NCBI GenBank assembly: GCA_964419225.1
Contig: CAYQPF010000199.1
Location: forward strand, 1-7,699
Direction: 5' to 3'
DNA: 7,699 nucleotides
Source: CAYQPF01 sp964419225
GTDB lineage: Bacteria > Cloacimonadota > Cloacimonadia > Cloacimonadales > CAYQPF01
Part shown: piece by piece, positions 1-6,161 of the stretch
Layout of the letters: every line of letters begins with the position of its first letter
How positions within the stretch are numbered: the first letter of the stretch is position 1
Made by a program: the position numbers and the translations under genes
Notes under the pieces: model-generated
Told to the model about the DNA's origin: nothing
Database searches by the model: none
The model's input: only the letters and a program-made list of their open reading frames with translations

Positions 1-64
1 AATCTGTTTATTGAACGAATTAAAGGGTAAAACTCACAATTGAGGTGTAGCTTAATAAGAATAC
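1..64 (+). other. Tail of an upstream + strand transcription unit
   Basis: The terminator that follows implies a + strand gene or RNA ending here. Two short open frames enter from the left edge: one reads NLFIERIKG and stops at 28-30, the other reads ICLLNELKGKTHN and stops at 41-43. Either could be the C-terminus of an upstream protein. Too little is present to choose a frame or name a product. Confidence 0.3.
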
Positions 65-88
65 AGGGCAGCTTCGGTTGCCCTTTTT
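65..88 (+). terminator. Rho-independent terminator with UUCG tetraloop
   Basis: AGGGCAGC (65-72) pairs with GTTGCCCT (77-84), 8 bp with one G-U pair, around a C(UUCG)G tetraloop, followed by a T run to 88. This is a textbook intrinsic terminator for + strand transcription entering from the left. It insulates the following promoter from readthrough. Confidence 0.88.
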
Positions 89-118
89 CGTTTTTACCAG
101 CCCTCGAGAATATCTAAA

Positions 119-148
119 ATACATATGTATAATATCAAAAATATTTTT
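119..148. promoter_or_regulatory. Paired palindromes, candidate upstream activator site
   Basis: Two perfect 12-bp palindromes lie side by side: ATACATATGTAT (119-130) and AAAAATATTTTT (137-148), with centres 18 bp apart. They sit about 105-125 bp upstream of the predicted sigma-54 start, where enhancer-binding activators usually bind. A weaker inverted pair, ACTTGTT/AATAAGT, lies at 181-197. AT-rich palindromes arise easily by chance, so the activator-site reading is inference from position. Confidence 0.25.
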
Positions 149-219
149 ATTACCACTATCCAACAAAACCAAGATCTCTAACTTGTTGTAAATAAGTAGT
201 ATAGATAAATGTGGTATAT

Positions 220-236
220 TTGGCACAGGGGTTGCT
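220..236 (+). promoter_or_regulatory. Sigma-54 (RpoN) -24/-12 promoter
   Basis: TGGCAC (221-226) and TTGCT (232-236) match the sigma-54 consensus TGGCACG-N4-TTGCW at 11 of 12 specified positions; the one mismatch is A for G at 227. The invariant GG (222-223) and GC (234-235) are separated by exactly 10 nt. The predicted start near 247 gives a leader of about 28 nt before the ATG at 275, with GGAGG inside it. No convincing sigma-70 promoter with proper spacing is visible in the same gap. Transcription would therefore need RpoN and an ATP-dependent enhancer-binding activator, neither of which is encoded here. Confidence 0.8.
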
Positions 237-274
237 TTTAAAGAAAGTAAGAATAATATTAAATGGAGGAGAAA

Positions 275-1591
275 ATGAAAAAGACCACATTAAGTCTAAT
301 TTTAATCGCGAGCTTGATGCTCGGATTAACCGCCACAGCGTTTGCTGACGATTCCAAAGTAAGTAAAACTTACAAAACAACTGAAATTTGTACAGCAGGT
401 GGAAAAACAGTTTTGTACACATTCAACAATGACCTGGAGAAAGCAATAACAGAAAAAGTAATGCTAAAACTGGATGATGTTGATGCTAAATTTGCTGAGA
501 AATCAGTACAGATCAAGATGAACATTGATAAAAATGCTATGTCAGCAGATGAAAAAATGAGTTCTCCTTATATGGGAATTTATGTCGAAGAGTTATCTTT
601 AGCCAAAGCTAAAGCTTTGAATTATAATAAATTCTACGGTGTATTGATTACCGGTATTGTATCGAACTCTCCTGCAAAATACTATCGTTTAATGGAAGAT
701 GATATTATTATGCAGATGGGTGACAGTAAAATCGAAGATCAGGATTCTTTTAATAAAGTAAAAGATTCATTTTATGTTGGTGATTCTATTCAAATCGTAG
801 TATTCAGAAGCGGATCAGAAAAGACAGTACCTTTTAAGTTTGGCAGCAGAGAACAAAAAGATGATTTTAATTTTGGAACTTTTGGGACAAATGATATTAC
901 CGTAACTGCTACCAAGGCAGAAGGAAAGAAGTTGAGTGTTGGTTTTGGTGGTGGAACCTGGATGCCTATGTGGTTTGCAGTTGATTTAGACGATGTAAAT
1001 GGTTTGTTACATGAAGGTCAATTTGGTAAAGTAGGCTCTGACAGTGGAATTTTACTTCAGGGCGGTGGTGGAAAAGGTAATGTCGGCAAAGGAATTTTCC
1101 TTGGCGGAATGGGTGCCGGCTATACTATAGATCGCAAGAAGAATGTAAGATTGGAAGATGGATCTTCTGTCATCAGAAGAATGACATATAACATTGGGTT
1201 TGGTGGCGTTACACTTGATAAGAGATATGCGATCAGTAGAAAGATCATTGTTTCTCCGGGCTTTATGATTGGTGGCGGATCTCAATCTGTTGAGTTATCC
1301 CAGACTGATGGAAGTTATGATTGGGATTCAACCAATGTTAATTTATCAAACAAATACAATAATTCGATTCAATATAAAAGAAGTTTTATACTCATTCAAC
1401 CCAAGTTTGAATTAATGTACAGAATTAATGGCTGGCTAGGTCTGAGAGTAGAAGCAGGATATCTTTATGGATATTCCTCGAATAATGGCTGGAAGTCAAC
1501 CATCAGCGGAGACGAGTTCGAAATAGATAATTCACCTAATACCAGATTCCAGGGCTATACAATTAGTGCAGGACCTTGGTTTGGGTTTTAA
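275..1591 (+). CDS. Secreted PDZ-domain protein with C-terminal outer-membrane barrel-like region
   Basis: The protein has 438 residues. It begins with a signal peptide: lysines 2-3, a hydrophobic core at about 6-20, and an AFA cleavage motif before Asp25. A polar, partly helical segment (25-95) is followed by a PDZ-like domain (about 97-190), with YMGIYV as the carboxylate-loop strand, the GVLITGIVSNSPA segment, and a DDIIMQMGD turn. Residues 205-438 are rich in Gly and aromatics with alternating strands and end in WFGF. A terminal Phe is typical of proteins inserted by the BAM complex. I see no protease triad, so this is not a DegP/HtrA enzyme. The ATG at 275 is chosen over the in-frame ATG at 263 because GGAGGA (265-270) lies between them at ideal spacing and because the signal peptide begins at MKK. 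The gene is monocistronic, between a sigma-54 promoter and a terminator. Its exact function is unknown; a periplasmic-facing PDZ docking module on a barrel is inferred. Confidence 0.8.
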   Translation: MKKTTLSLILIASLMLGLTATAFADDSKVSKTYKTTEICTAGGKTVLYTFNNDLEKAITEKVMLKLDDVDAKFAEKSVQIKMNIDKNAMSADEKMSSPYMGIYVEELSLAKAKALNYNKFYGVLITGIVSNSPAKYYRLMEDDIIMQMGDSKIEDQDSFNKVKDSFYVGDSIQIVVFRSGSEKTVPFKFGSREQKDDFNFGTFGTNDITVTATKAEGKKLSVGFGGGTWMPMWFAVDLDDVNGLLHEGQFGKVGSDSGILLQGGGGKGNVGKGIFLGGMGAGYTIDRKKNVRLEDGSSVIRRMTYNIGFGGVTLDKRYAISRKIIVSPGFMIGGGSQSVELSQTDGSYDWDSTNVNLSNKYNNSIQYKRSFILIQPKFELMYRINGWLGLRVEAGYLYGYSSNNGWKSTISGDEFEIDNSPNTRFQGYTISAGPWFGF

Positions 1592-1622
1592 ATAATCCTC
1601 CCTACATCTCCTAACAATCCTC

Positions 1623-1650
1623 ATGGGAATGGGCAACCATTCCCATTTTT
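1623..1650 (+). terminator. Rho-independent terminator with GCAA tetraloop
   Basis: ATGGGAATGG (1623-1632) and CCATTCCCAT (1637-1646) form a perfect 10-bp stem closed by the GNRA loop GCAA, followed by TTTT (1647-1650). It lies about 30 nt after the stop of the PDZ/barrel gene and ends that transcription unit. Confidence 0.9.
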
Positions 1651-1664
1651 GTTTTAAAAAACCC

Positions 1665-1692
1665 TTGTAAAAAAAAGCCACATTATTATTAT
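1665..1692 (+). promoter_or_regulatory. Candidate sigma-70-type promoter of the phosphohexomutase gene
   Basis: TTGTAA (1665-1670) and TATTAT (1687-1692) are separated by 16 nt, giving a start near 1699 and a leader of about 28 nt. The position, just after a strong terminator and before a gene with its own GGAGG site, supports it. The sequence is AT-rich, so alternative -10 boxes exist. Confidence 0.4.
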
Positions 1693-1726
1693 TAGTTTTT
1701 AGAATTAAAAGTTAATTGGAGGATAG

Positions 1727-3070
1727 ATGAGTAAATTAATGATAAGTGTATCAGGGATAAGAGGGGTGTTTGGGGAATCTTTAACACCAGAGACAGCATT
1801 AAAGTATGCGGCACATTATGGAGTGTTTTGTCAGAGAGGGAAGATTGTTGTGGGCAGAGACTCTCGAACGACAGGAATAGCGATGTTGCATGCTGTGATG
1901 GCGGGTTTAATCTCGGTGGGTTGTGAAGTTGTAGATTTGGGAATAGTATCTACCCCTACAGTATTATTGGCTGTGGAAGAGTCAGATGCCAGTGGTGGGA
2001 TAGCTATTACAGCATCACATAATCCGGCCCAATGGAATGCCATGAAGTTTGTTGCATCGAACGGAATGTTCTTATTCCCGGAAAATGCTAAAACATTTAT
2101 AGATAATTTAGATAATGCAGTACCTTATGCGGATTGGAAATCAATGGGAAAAGTTACAACAGATGCAGAAGCGATTGACAGGCATATTAAGAAAATATTG
2201 GATATTTCCTATTTGAATATTGAATCAATTAAGGCAAAGAAATATAAAGTAGTAATAGATTGTGTGAATGGGGCAGGTGGATTGATTGTCCCCAAATTAT
2301 TAGAGAAATTAGGCTGTGAAATAATTGAACTAAATTGTGAACCTACCGGTGTATTTGCTCATGTAGCGGAACCTTTGAATGAGAATTTAACACAATTGGA
2401 AGCGAGAGTAAGAGAGACTGGTGCAGATATAGGTTTTGCGACAGACCCGGATGTGGACAGATTATCAATAGTATCAGAGAAGGGATATTGTTTAGGTGAG
2501 GAGTTTACCTTATTATTATCAGAGAAATTTGTATTAGCCAAGAAGAAAGGTGATATTGTGACCAATCTCTCATCTTCGATGGCTTCTGAGGATATTGCCA
2601 CAGCATTTGGAGTGCAGGTGCACAGAACAAAAGTCGGGGAGATCAATGTCGGTAAATTGATGCAGGAGATAAAGAGTCCTATTGGTGGTGAAGGCAATGG
2701 TGGAGTGATCTGTCCTGAGGTTCATTATACACGGGATGCACCTGTAGGAATAGCTTTGATTCTGGCATATATGGCCCAGGAAGATAAGCCGGTGTCCGAG
2801 TTGGCAGAAGCAATACCGCATTACTATTTTGCCAAGGAAAAACTGGAAGTACATGCATCAGAACTGGATCAGATTATGTTGAATACAGAGATTGCTTTCA
2901 GTAATGAAAAAATTGATCGTACTGATGGTTTCAAGGTATTGGGAGACAAGTATTGGATTCATATCCGTAAATCAGGGACTGAGCCAATAATCCGGGTATA
3001 TTGTGAAGCAGAGACAGCTGAGAAAGCTGCAGCGATTTGCAAAGATACGATAGCAAAAATCAGAGGTTAG
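1727..3070 (+). CDS. glmM: Phosphoglucosamine mutase-type alpha-D-phosphohexomutase
   Basis: The product should interconvert glucosamine-6-phosphate and glucosamine-1-phosphate in the cytoplasm on the route to UDP-GlcNAc for peptidoglycan and surface glycans. All four signature loops of the superfamily are visible. These are the phosphoserine loop TASHNP with Ser97, the metal loop DPDVDR (Asp240, Asp242, Asp244), the sugar-recognition loop GEGNGG (321-326), and the phosphate-binding loop RKSGTEP (414-420). The 447-residue length is normal. SGTEP favours GlmM over phosphoglucomutase or phosphomannomutase. GEGNGG replaces the GGEQSGH loop of enterobacterial GlmM and is the form seen in archaeal and Bacteroidetes-like enzymes, so some phosphomannomutase or phosphoglucomutase activity cannot be excluded. 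The start is supported by GGAGG (1718-1722) 4 nt before ATG. The gene is alone in its unit and convergent with nfu. Confidence 0.88.
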   Translation: MSKLMISVSGIRGVFGESLTPETALKYAAHYGVFCQRGKIVVGRDSRTTGIAMLHAVMAGLISVGCEVVDLGIVSTPTVLLAVEESDASGGIAITASHNPAQWNAMKFVASNGMFLFPENAKTFIDNLDNAVPYADWKSMGKVTTDAEAIDRHIKKILDISYLNIESIKAKKYKVVIDCVNGAGGLIVPKLLEKLGCEIIELNCEPTGVFAHVAEPLNENLTQLEARVRETGADIGFATDPDVDRLSIVSEKGYCLGEEFTLLLSEKFVLAKKKGDIVTNLSSSMASEDIATAFGVQVHRTKVGEINVGKLMQEIKSPIGGEGNGGVICPEVHYTRDAPVGIALILAYMAQEDKPVSELAEAIPHYYFAKEKLEVHASELDQIMLNTEIAFSNEKIDRTDGFKVLGDKYWIHIRKSGTEPIIRVYCEAETAEKAAAICKDTIAKIRG

Positions 3071-3080
3071 ATATTAACAA

Positions 3081-3108
3081 AAAAGGAGGTCTTTTTAGAC
3101 CTCCTTTT
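3081..3108. terminator. Bidirectional terminator between convergent glmM and nfu
   Basis: AAAAGGAGGTCT (3081-3092) and AGACCTCCTTTT (3097-3108) form a perfect 12-bp stem with a TTTT loop. For - strand transcripts the stem is followed by an uninterrupted U6 run (3084-3079) and lies 2 nt after the nfu stop. For + strand transcripts it lies 10 nt after the glmM stop, with its U4 forming the end of the stem. It should end both units, more strongly on the - strand. Confidence 0.85.
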
Positions 3109-3110
3109 AA

Positions 3111-3338
3111 TTATACAGAGCGAACTTCTTTTATTTCAGGAATGTCTTCCTTCAAAACTCTTTCAACTCCGGCTTTAAGGGTTAAGGTAGCCATAGGGCA
3201 GCAACCGCAAGCACCTTTAAGTCTAACTTCGATAACTGCGTCATCAGTAATGTTAACTAATTCAACATCGCCACCGTCAGCTTGTAGGGATGGGCGGATT
3301 TTATCCAGGCTTACCTGTACTTTTTCTTTAGTAATCAT
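3111..3338 (-). CDS. nfu: NifU C-terminal-domain (Nfu-type) iron-sulfur scaffold/carrier
   Basis: This 75-residue protein is a stand-alone NifU C-terminal domain. Proteins of this family bind a 4Fe-4S cluster between two subunits and pass it to target apoproteins in the cytoplasm. The helix 'VQVSLDKIRPSLQADGGD' leads into the beta region, and the cluster motif is Cys44-Gly-Cys-Cys47-Pro, so the canonical CxxC is intact with one extra cysteine at position 46. The helix TLTLKAGVERVLKE follows as in the family. The start is clear: GGAGG (3347-3343) lies 4 nt before ATG. The gene begins 26 nt after the sensor-kinase stop, so the two may be co-transcribed, and it ends at the bidirectional terminator. 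No other Fe-S assembly gene is nearby. Confidence 0.92.
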   Translation of the reverse strand: MITKEKVQVSLDKIRPSLQADGGDVELVNITDDAVIEVRLKGACGCCPMATLTLKAGVERVLKEDIPEIKEVRSV

Positions 3339-3352
3339 AATACCTCCAATTT

Positions 3353-3382
3353 ATAATATATTGATTAAATGCTATTTGCCAA
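3353..3382 (-). promoter_or_regulatory. Possible internal promoter for nfu
   Basis: On the - strand, TTGGCA (3382-3377) could be a -35 box, with TATATT (3360-3355, spacer 16) or TATTAT (3358-3353, spacer 18) as -10. Transcription would start close to 3347, right at the GGAGG site, leaving almost no leader. That makes it doubtful, and the -35 lies inside the 3' end of the kinase gene. Co-transcription with the kinase is the alternative. Confidence 0.22.
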
Positions 3383-5137
3383 GTCATTTGTTTTTTTATA
3401 AGGGATTTTAATTATAACTTTTGTGCCGTTATATGTTTCATAGGAGACATCGGCTTGAAGTTGTGAGGATAAAATGTGAATAAGTTGCAATCCGAAAGAT
3501 TTGATATGGGTGGAGTTTTCATCAACGCTAAATCCCACTCCATTGTCAGAAATACATAAAGTAAAGATATCCGTGTTACTAATTTGTTCCAGAATAATTT
3601 TCCCCGAGGATTTTCCTTGAAAAGCATGTTTAAAACTGTTGGAGAGAATTTCATTCAGCAAAAGGCCAAAGTGAATAGCTGTACCGATTGATACAGTAAG
3701 AGAGGAATCAATATTGACAATAGTTTCGACAGGTATTTCAGAATTTGTATAAATCTGATAAACATAAGTAGAAAGATTGTAAATGTAATCATGCAGGTTC
3801 AGGATATCGAGTTTATCACTTTTTTGGGCCATTTCGTAAATAATGGCCAAAGAACGGATTCTGGCTTCAGTATCAAACAAATATTTGTTAATTTTGTCGT
3901 CCTGAATATATTCTGACTGTAATTTGATCAAACTGATAATAAGCTGCAGGTTGTTTTTAACTCTGTGCTGTAATTCTCTAAGGAGCACTTCATTGTTGTG
4001 AAGAGTTGATTCTACAATTTGGTTGTTGTTTGATTGATTGCTAAGGTCAATATTCACACCGCAGATAATTTTAGGCTGATCTCTGTCAAATTCAGCTATA
4101 AAGGATTTGCATAAGCGTTTATGAAAGGAGCCGTTTTTGCATTTAATAAGAAAGACATGATCTTTTAAAATGTCATTATCGGGGAGATTTTGGGTTTGAG
4201 CTAAAAATACTTCTCTATCATCTTTGGGGATCAATAGTAAGAAGGAATCAAGTGTTTGAGGAAATTCAGCAGGATGATAGCCCAGTGTTTCGGCAAACTT
4301 CCTACTTATTTTGAGAGATCTACTGGCGAGGTTGGTCCAAAACCAGCCATCACTAATTTCTTCCAGGAGATCAAAGGTGTCTTTACCGGGAATATTTTCA
4401 GATGTTTTAACAGTGTTTTGAATTTGGTAGCACAGGGTTTCACTGTTGTTTAAACATGGGAATCTATACAGAGTGATAATAGCTTGAAGTCCTTTATTGA
4501 TGGGAGTGTTAATCAGACAATTTAGATCAATAAGGAAATTATGGTTTTGCAGATCTATGATTCTGTGTGTTTTGAGATCGAGCAAGTCCAGACATTTGGG
4601 GAGGTAAGTATTTTTCAGTTCGGCAGATTTTCTGCCAAACAGGATTTCAGCACTGTTATTCAGATGAAGAATCTTTCCATTTTGTTCAGTGGTAACAATT
4701 GCATCTGATGATTTTGCTATGAAATTCTGAATATTTAAATGGAAGTTAAAGATTTTGTCTTGGAGGTTTATATTTGTAATGATATTGTCAAGATGGTTAG
4801 AGAAATCAAGATCATTCAAGGGTTTAGTAATAACATAAGTTCTCTCGGAAATGTCAATTTCCTGGAGAAAACTGCTTATTGAAAACTGAGTGAGAAAGAT
4901 GAATCTTATATCAGGTATTTTAACATATTTTAGAATAAAGGATTTAATCGAACTGAAGTTTGTATAAGAGATGTCCAGAATTATTAAATTGAATTCAATT
5001 TCAATTTTAAGAGGAATTCTTTCGACATAATCAAACTGATATAAGACCCGATGTCCTAGTTTAGACAGACAGTTGTTGATGAGTTCTTTATTGAACTTAT
5101 CTTCTGAAATTAAAAAGATATTGTGGGATTTTAACAT
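3365..5137 (-). CDS. Sensor histidine kinase: REC-PAS-PAS-HisKA_2-HATPase
   Basis: This 590-residue cytoplasmic kinase has no signal peptide or transmembrane segment. Residues 1-120 form a receiver domain with its key residues kept: Glu12-Asp13, phosphoacceptor Asp55 in LIILDI, Thr83, and Lys105 in TKP. PAS domains are likely at about 137-235 (DAIVTTEQNGKILHLNNSAE) and 255-370 (SDGWFWTN, LGYHPAEF). The dimerisation/phosphotransfer helix has the HisKA_2 H-box ELQHRVKNNLQ with His391. The ATPase domain shows the N-box NEILSNSFKHAF (495-506), G1 DNGVG (531-535) and SFGL (547-550). The protein should sense an internal signal and phosphorylate a partner regulator that is not in this window. The ATG at 5137 is forced, because the frame has a stop at 5155-5153 with no other start codon between. 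Its ribosome site lies inside a terminator hairpin. Short basal -10-like sequences overlap that hairpin. Confidence 0.9.
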   Translation of the reverse strand: MLKSHNIFLISEDKFNKELINNCLSKLGHRVLYQFDYVERIPLKIEIEFNLIILDISYTNFSSIKSFILKYVKIPDIRFIFLTQFSISSFLQEIDISERTYVITKPLNDLDFSNHLDNIITNINLQDKIFNFHLNIQNFIAKSSDAIVTTEQNGKILHLNNSAEILFGRKSAELKNTYLPKCLDLLDLKTHRIIDLQNHNFLIDLNCLINTPINKGLQAIITLYRFPCLNNSETLCYQIQNTVKTSENIPGKDTFDLLEEISDGWFWTNLASRSLKISRKFAETLGYHPAEFPQTLDSFLLLIPKDDREVFLAQTQNLPDNDILKDHVFLIKCKNGSFHKRLCKSFIAEFDRDQPKIICGVNIDLSNQSNNNQIVESTLHNNEVLLRELQHRVKNNLQLIISLIKLQSEYIQDDKINKYLFDTEARIRSLAIIYEMAQKSDKLDILNLHDYIYNLSTYVYQIYTNSEIPVETIVNIDSSLTVSIGTAIHFGLLLNEILSNSFKHAFQGKSSGKIILEQISNTDIFTLCISDNGVGFSVDENSTHIKSFGLQLIHILSSQLQADVSYETYNGTKVIIKIPYKKTNDLANSI

Positions 5138-5164
5138 AAAAAAAAGACCTCGCTAGAGGTCTTT
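5138..5164 (-). terminator. Terminator hairpin abutting and overlapping the kinase translation start signals
   Basis: On the - strand, AAAGACCTC (5164-5156), loop TAGC and GAGGTCTTT (5151-5143) form a perfect 9-bp stem followed by a run of T down to 5138. The total T run is 8 (5145-5138). It starts 16 nt after the stop of the zinc-ribbon gene and is a good intrinsic terminator for it. The T run ends exactly at the ATG (5137-5135) of the sensor kinase, so there is no spacer between terminator and next gene. Confidence 0.85.
5147..5151 (-). promoter_or_regulatory. Ribosome binding site of the sensor kinase, within the hairpin 3' arm
   Basis: GAGGT (5151-5147) is the only Shine-Dalgarno-like sequence near the kinase ATG and lies 9 nt before it, separated by C and eight T. 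When the hairpin forms, this site is fully base-paired. Readthrough transcripts would therefore be poorly translated unless the stem is opened or is not transcribed. Confidence 0.5.
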
Positions 5165-5188
5165 ATAATTTCTGAGCTTATTAGGCAA
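5162..5188 (-). promoter_or_regulatory. Speculative promoter for the sensor kinase
   Basis: On the - strand, TATAAA (5167-5162) could serve as a -10 box with TTGCCT (5188-5183) as a weak -35, spacer 15. Initiation about 7 nt downstream would fall near 5155, in the hairpin loop. The transcript would lack the 5' arm and leave the GAGGT site free. The boxes are weak and the spacer is short. Confidence 0.2.
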
Positions 5189-5360
5189 GATTAAGTTTAG
5201 CCGGGTCTGTAGCGTGGCAATATTTACATAATTTTACAGTTTTGTCTCCGACTTTTAATTCATGTATAATCTTAATTCCGGTCTTTTTACAAGCTGGACA
5301 GGTTCCTCTTCCATGAGCAGGGACATCTTTTAATCCTTTGCCTCTATGATTCTTTCCCAT
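5181..5360 (-). CDS. Small basic four-cysteine zinc-ribbon protein, function unknown
   Basis: I do not recognise this 59-residue protein. Its N-terminal half is very basic (MGKNHRGKGLKDVPAHGRG). Two pairs, Cys21-Pro-Ala-Cys24 and Cys45-Lys-Tyr-Cys48, are separated by about 20 residues that look like two beta strands, giving a C4 zinc-ribbon layout. The size and charge recall zinc-ribbon ribosomal proteins, and binding to RNA or the ribosome is plausible but inferred. Two adjacent ATG codons exist (5363 and 5360). The second is preferred because AGGAG (5371-5367) is then 6 nt away, whereas it is only 3 nt from the first. The gene lies 54 nt after the TatD-family gene, so it may be the last gene of that operon, and it is followed by a terminator. 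A TTGACT box at 5418-5413 hints at an independent promoter but has no good -10. Confidence 0.75.
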   Translation of the reverse strand: MGKNHRGKGLKDVPAHGRGTCPACKKTGIKIIHELKVGDKTVKLCKYCHATDPAKLNLA

Positions 5361-5414
5361 CATAATCTCCTTTGATATATTTTCATTTACAAGATTTATG
5401 AAACTGTGGAGAAG

Positions 5415-6161
5415 TCAAGTAAAAATACATTTAATATTATTGAATTGAGTACTTTTCAGAGATTCGAGAGTTATGGGAGAGTTTTTAGTGATAAAATCTA
5501 ATTGATTTATCAGATATACTGGTTTGTTTATGCTATCCAAAATGAATCCTGCTTTTTGGTAAGGAGCATCTGTTTCAAAAACATATCTGCCATCCAGGAG
5601 GATTTGTTGTAGTATTTTAAGGTGTTTATCGTCTCTGAGAATAGCTGATCCCAAAGAAAAGAAAGTGTTTAATTTGAGAAAGTCCTTATAGACTTCAAGA
5701 GAGTTGCTAAAGGAATGATAGATATAAGTTATCTTAGGGAATTTTTTAATGATCTTCAAAACTTCATAAGGAGTTTTCACGACATGGAGAATAACCGGAA
5801 TATTGTAGCTGTCGGCAAGGATAAGCTGTTGAGTGAATAGATTTATTTGCCTTTCCCAGTCTGAAGAATTTTTGTCGAGTCCGCATTCACCGATGGCTAT
5901 GATCTTTTTATTATCGAGTAAGCTGATCACAGGAGAAAGATCAGGATATTTAAGGTATTGAGGATGAATTCCGGCAGACCAGTACAGGTTGGGAAAATTC
6001 TGATAAGAGTCGATCAGATCATATTGTTCCGGGTAAAGAGCACAGGAAATGGAATAGAGAATATTTTGAATTTCTGCCTTTTCAAGCTCGATCGCTAGAT
6101 CATTTCTGCTGTAATCCTGAGCGTGCCAGTGTGTGTCCACCCAGGAGAGCTTGTCAAACAT
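5415..6161 (-). CDS. TatD-family metal-dependent hydrolase
   Basis: The 248-residue product is an amidohydrolase-fold TIM barrel of the TatD family, whose characterised members are metal-dependent DNases. Expected metal ligands are all present: His11 and His13 in DTHWH, Glu92 in GECGLD, His126 in PVILH, His149 in YHSFS, and Asp198 in ETDAPY. GIHPQ (64-68) is the usual second-loop motif. The protein is slightly shorter than typical TatD (about 255-265). Its ATG shares one base with the TAA of the upstream nucleotidyltransferase gene (TAATG, 6163-6159), and no Shine-Dalgarno sequence precedes it. Translation probably depends on reinitiation, which ties its expression to that gene. The substrate is not predictable from sequence. 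Placement in a glycan-type operon could mean a phosphoester or deacylase role, but DNA repair or turnover is equally possible. Confidence 0.88.
   Translation of the reverse strand: MFDKLSWVDTHWHAQDYSRNDLAIELEKAEIQNILYSISCALYPEQYDLIDSYQNFPNLYWSAGIHPQYLKYPDLSPVISLLDNKKIIAIGECGLDKNSSDWERQINLFTQQLILADSYNIPVILHVVKTPYEVLKIIKKFPKITYIYHSFSNSLEVYKDFLKLNTFFSLGSAILRDDKHLKILQQILLDGRYVFETDAPYQKAGFILDSINKPVYLINQLDFITKNSPITLESLKSTQFNNIKCIFT

Noticed and set aside
133..145. Possible IHF site (WATCAA-N4-TTR) between the palindromes and the promoter
   Set aside because: Only the WATCAA half fits; two of three positions in the TTR half mismatch, which is weak for AT-rich DNA.
263..274. ATG at 263 as the start of the PDZ/barrel protein
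   Set aside because: It overlaps the GGAGGA ribosome site that serves the ATG at 275, and would add four residues (MEEK) before a normal signal peptide.
2359..2697. A 112-codon - strand open frame opposite glmM
   Set aside because: It is fully antisense to a well-supported gene and shows no start signals or protein-like motifs.
3037..3411. A 124-codon + strand open frame across the terminator and nfu
   Set aside because: It runs through the glmM stop region and terminator and opposite nfu, lacks a ribosome site, and its translation resembles no protein family.
5413..5418. TTGACT on the - strand as a -35 box for the zinc-ribbon gene
   Set aside because: No acceptable -10 hexamer lies 16-18 nt downstream, so I do not call a promoter, though the gene may still have one.
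6122..6128. TGGCACG on the - strand, a perfect -24 half of a sigma-54 promoter
   Set aside because: No TTGC follows at the required spacing, and it lies inside the coding sequence of the TatD-family gene.
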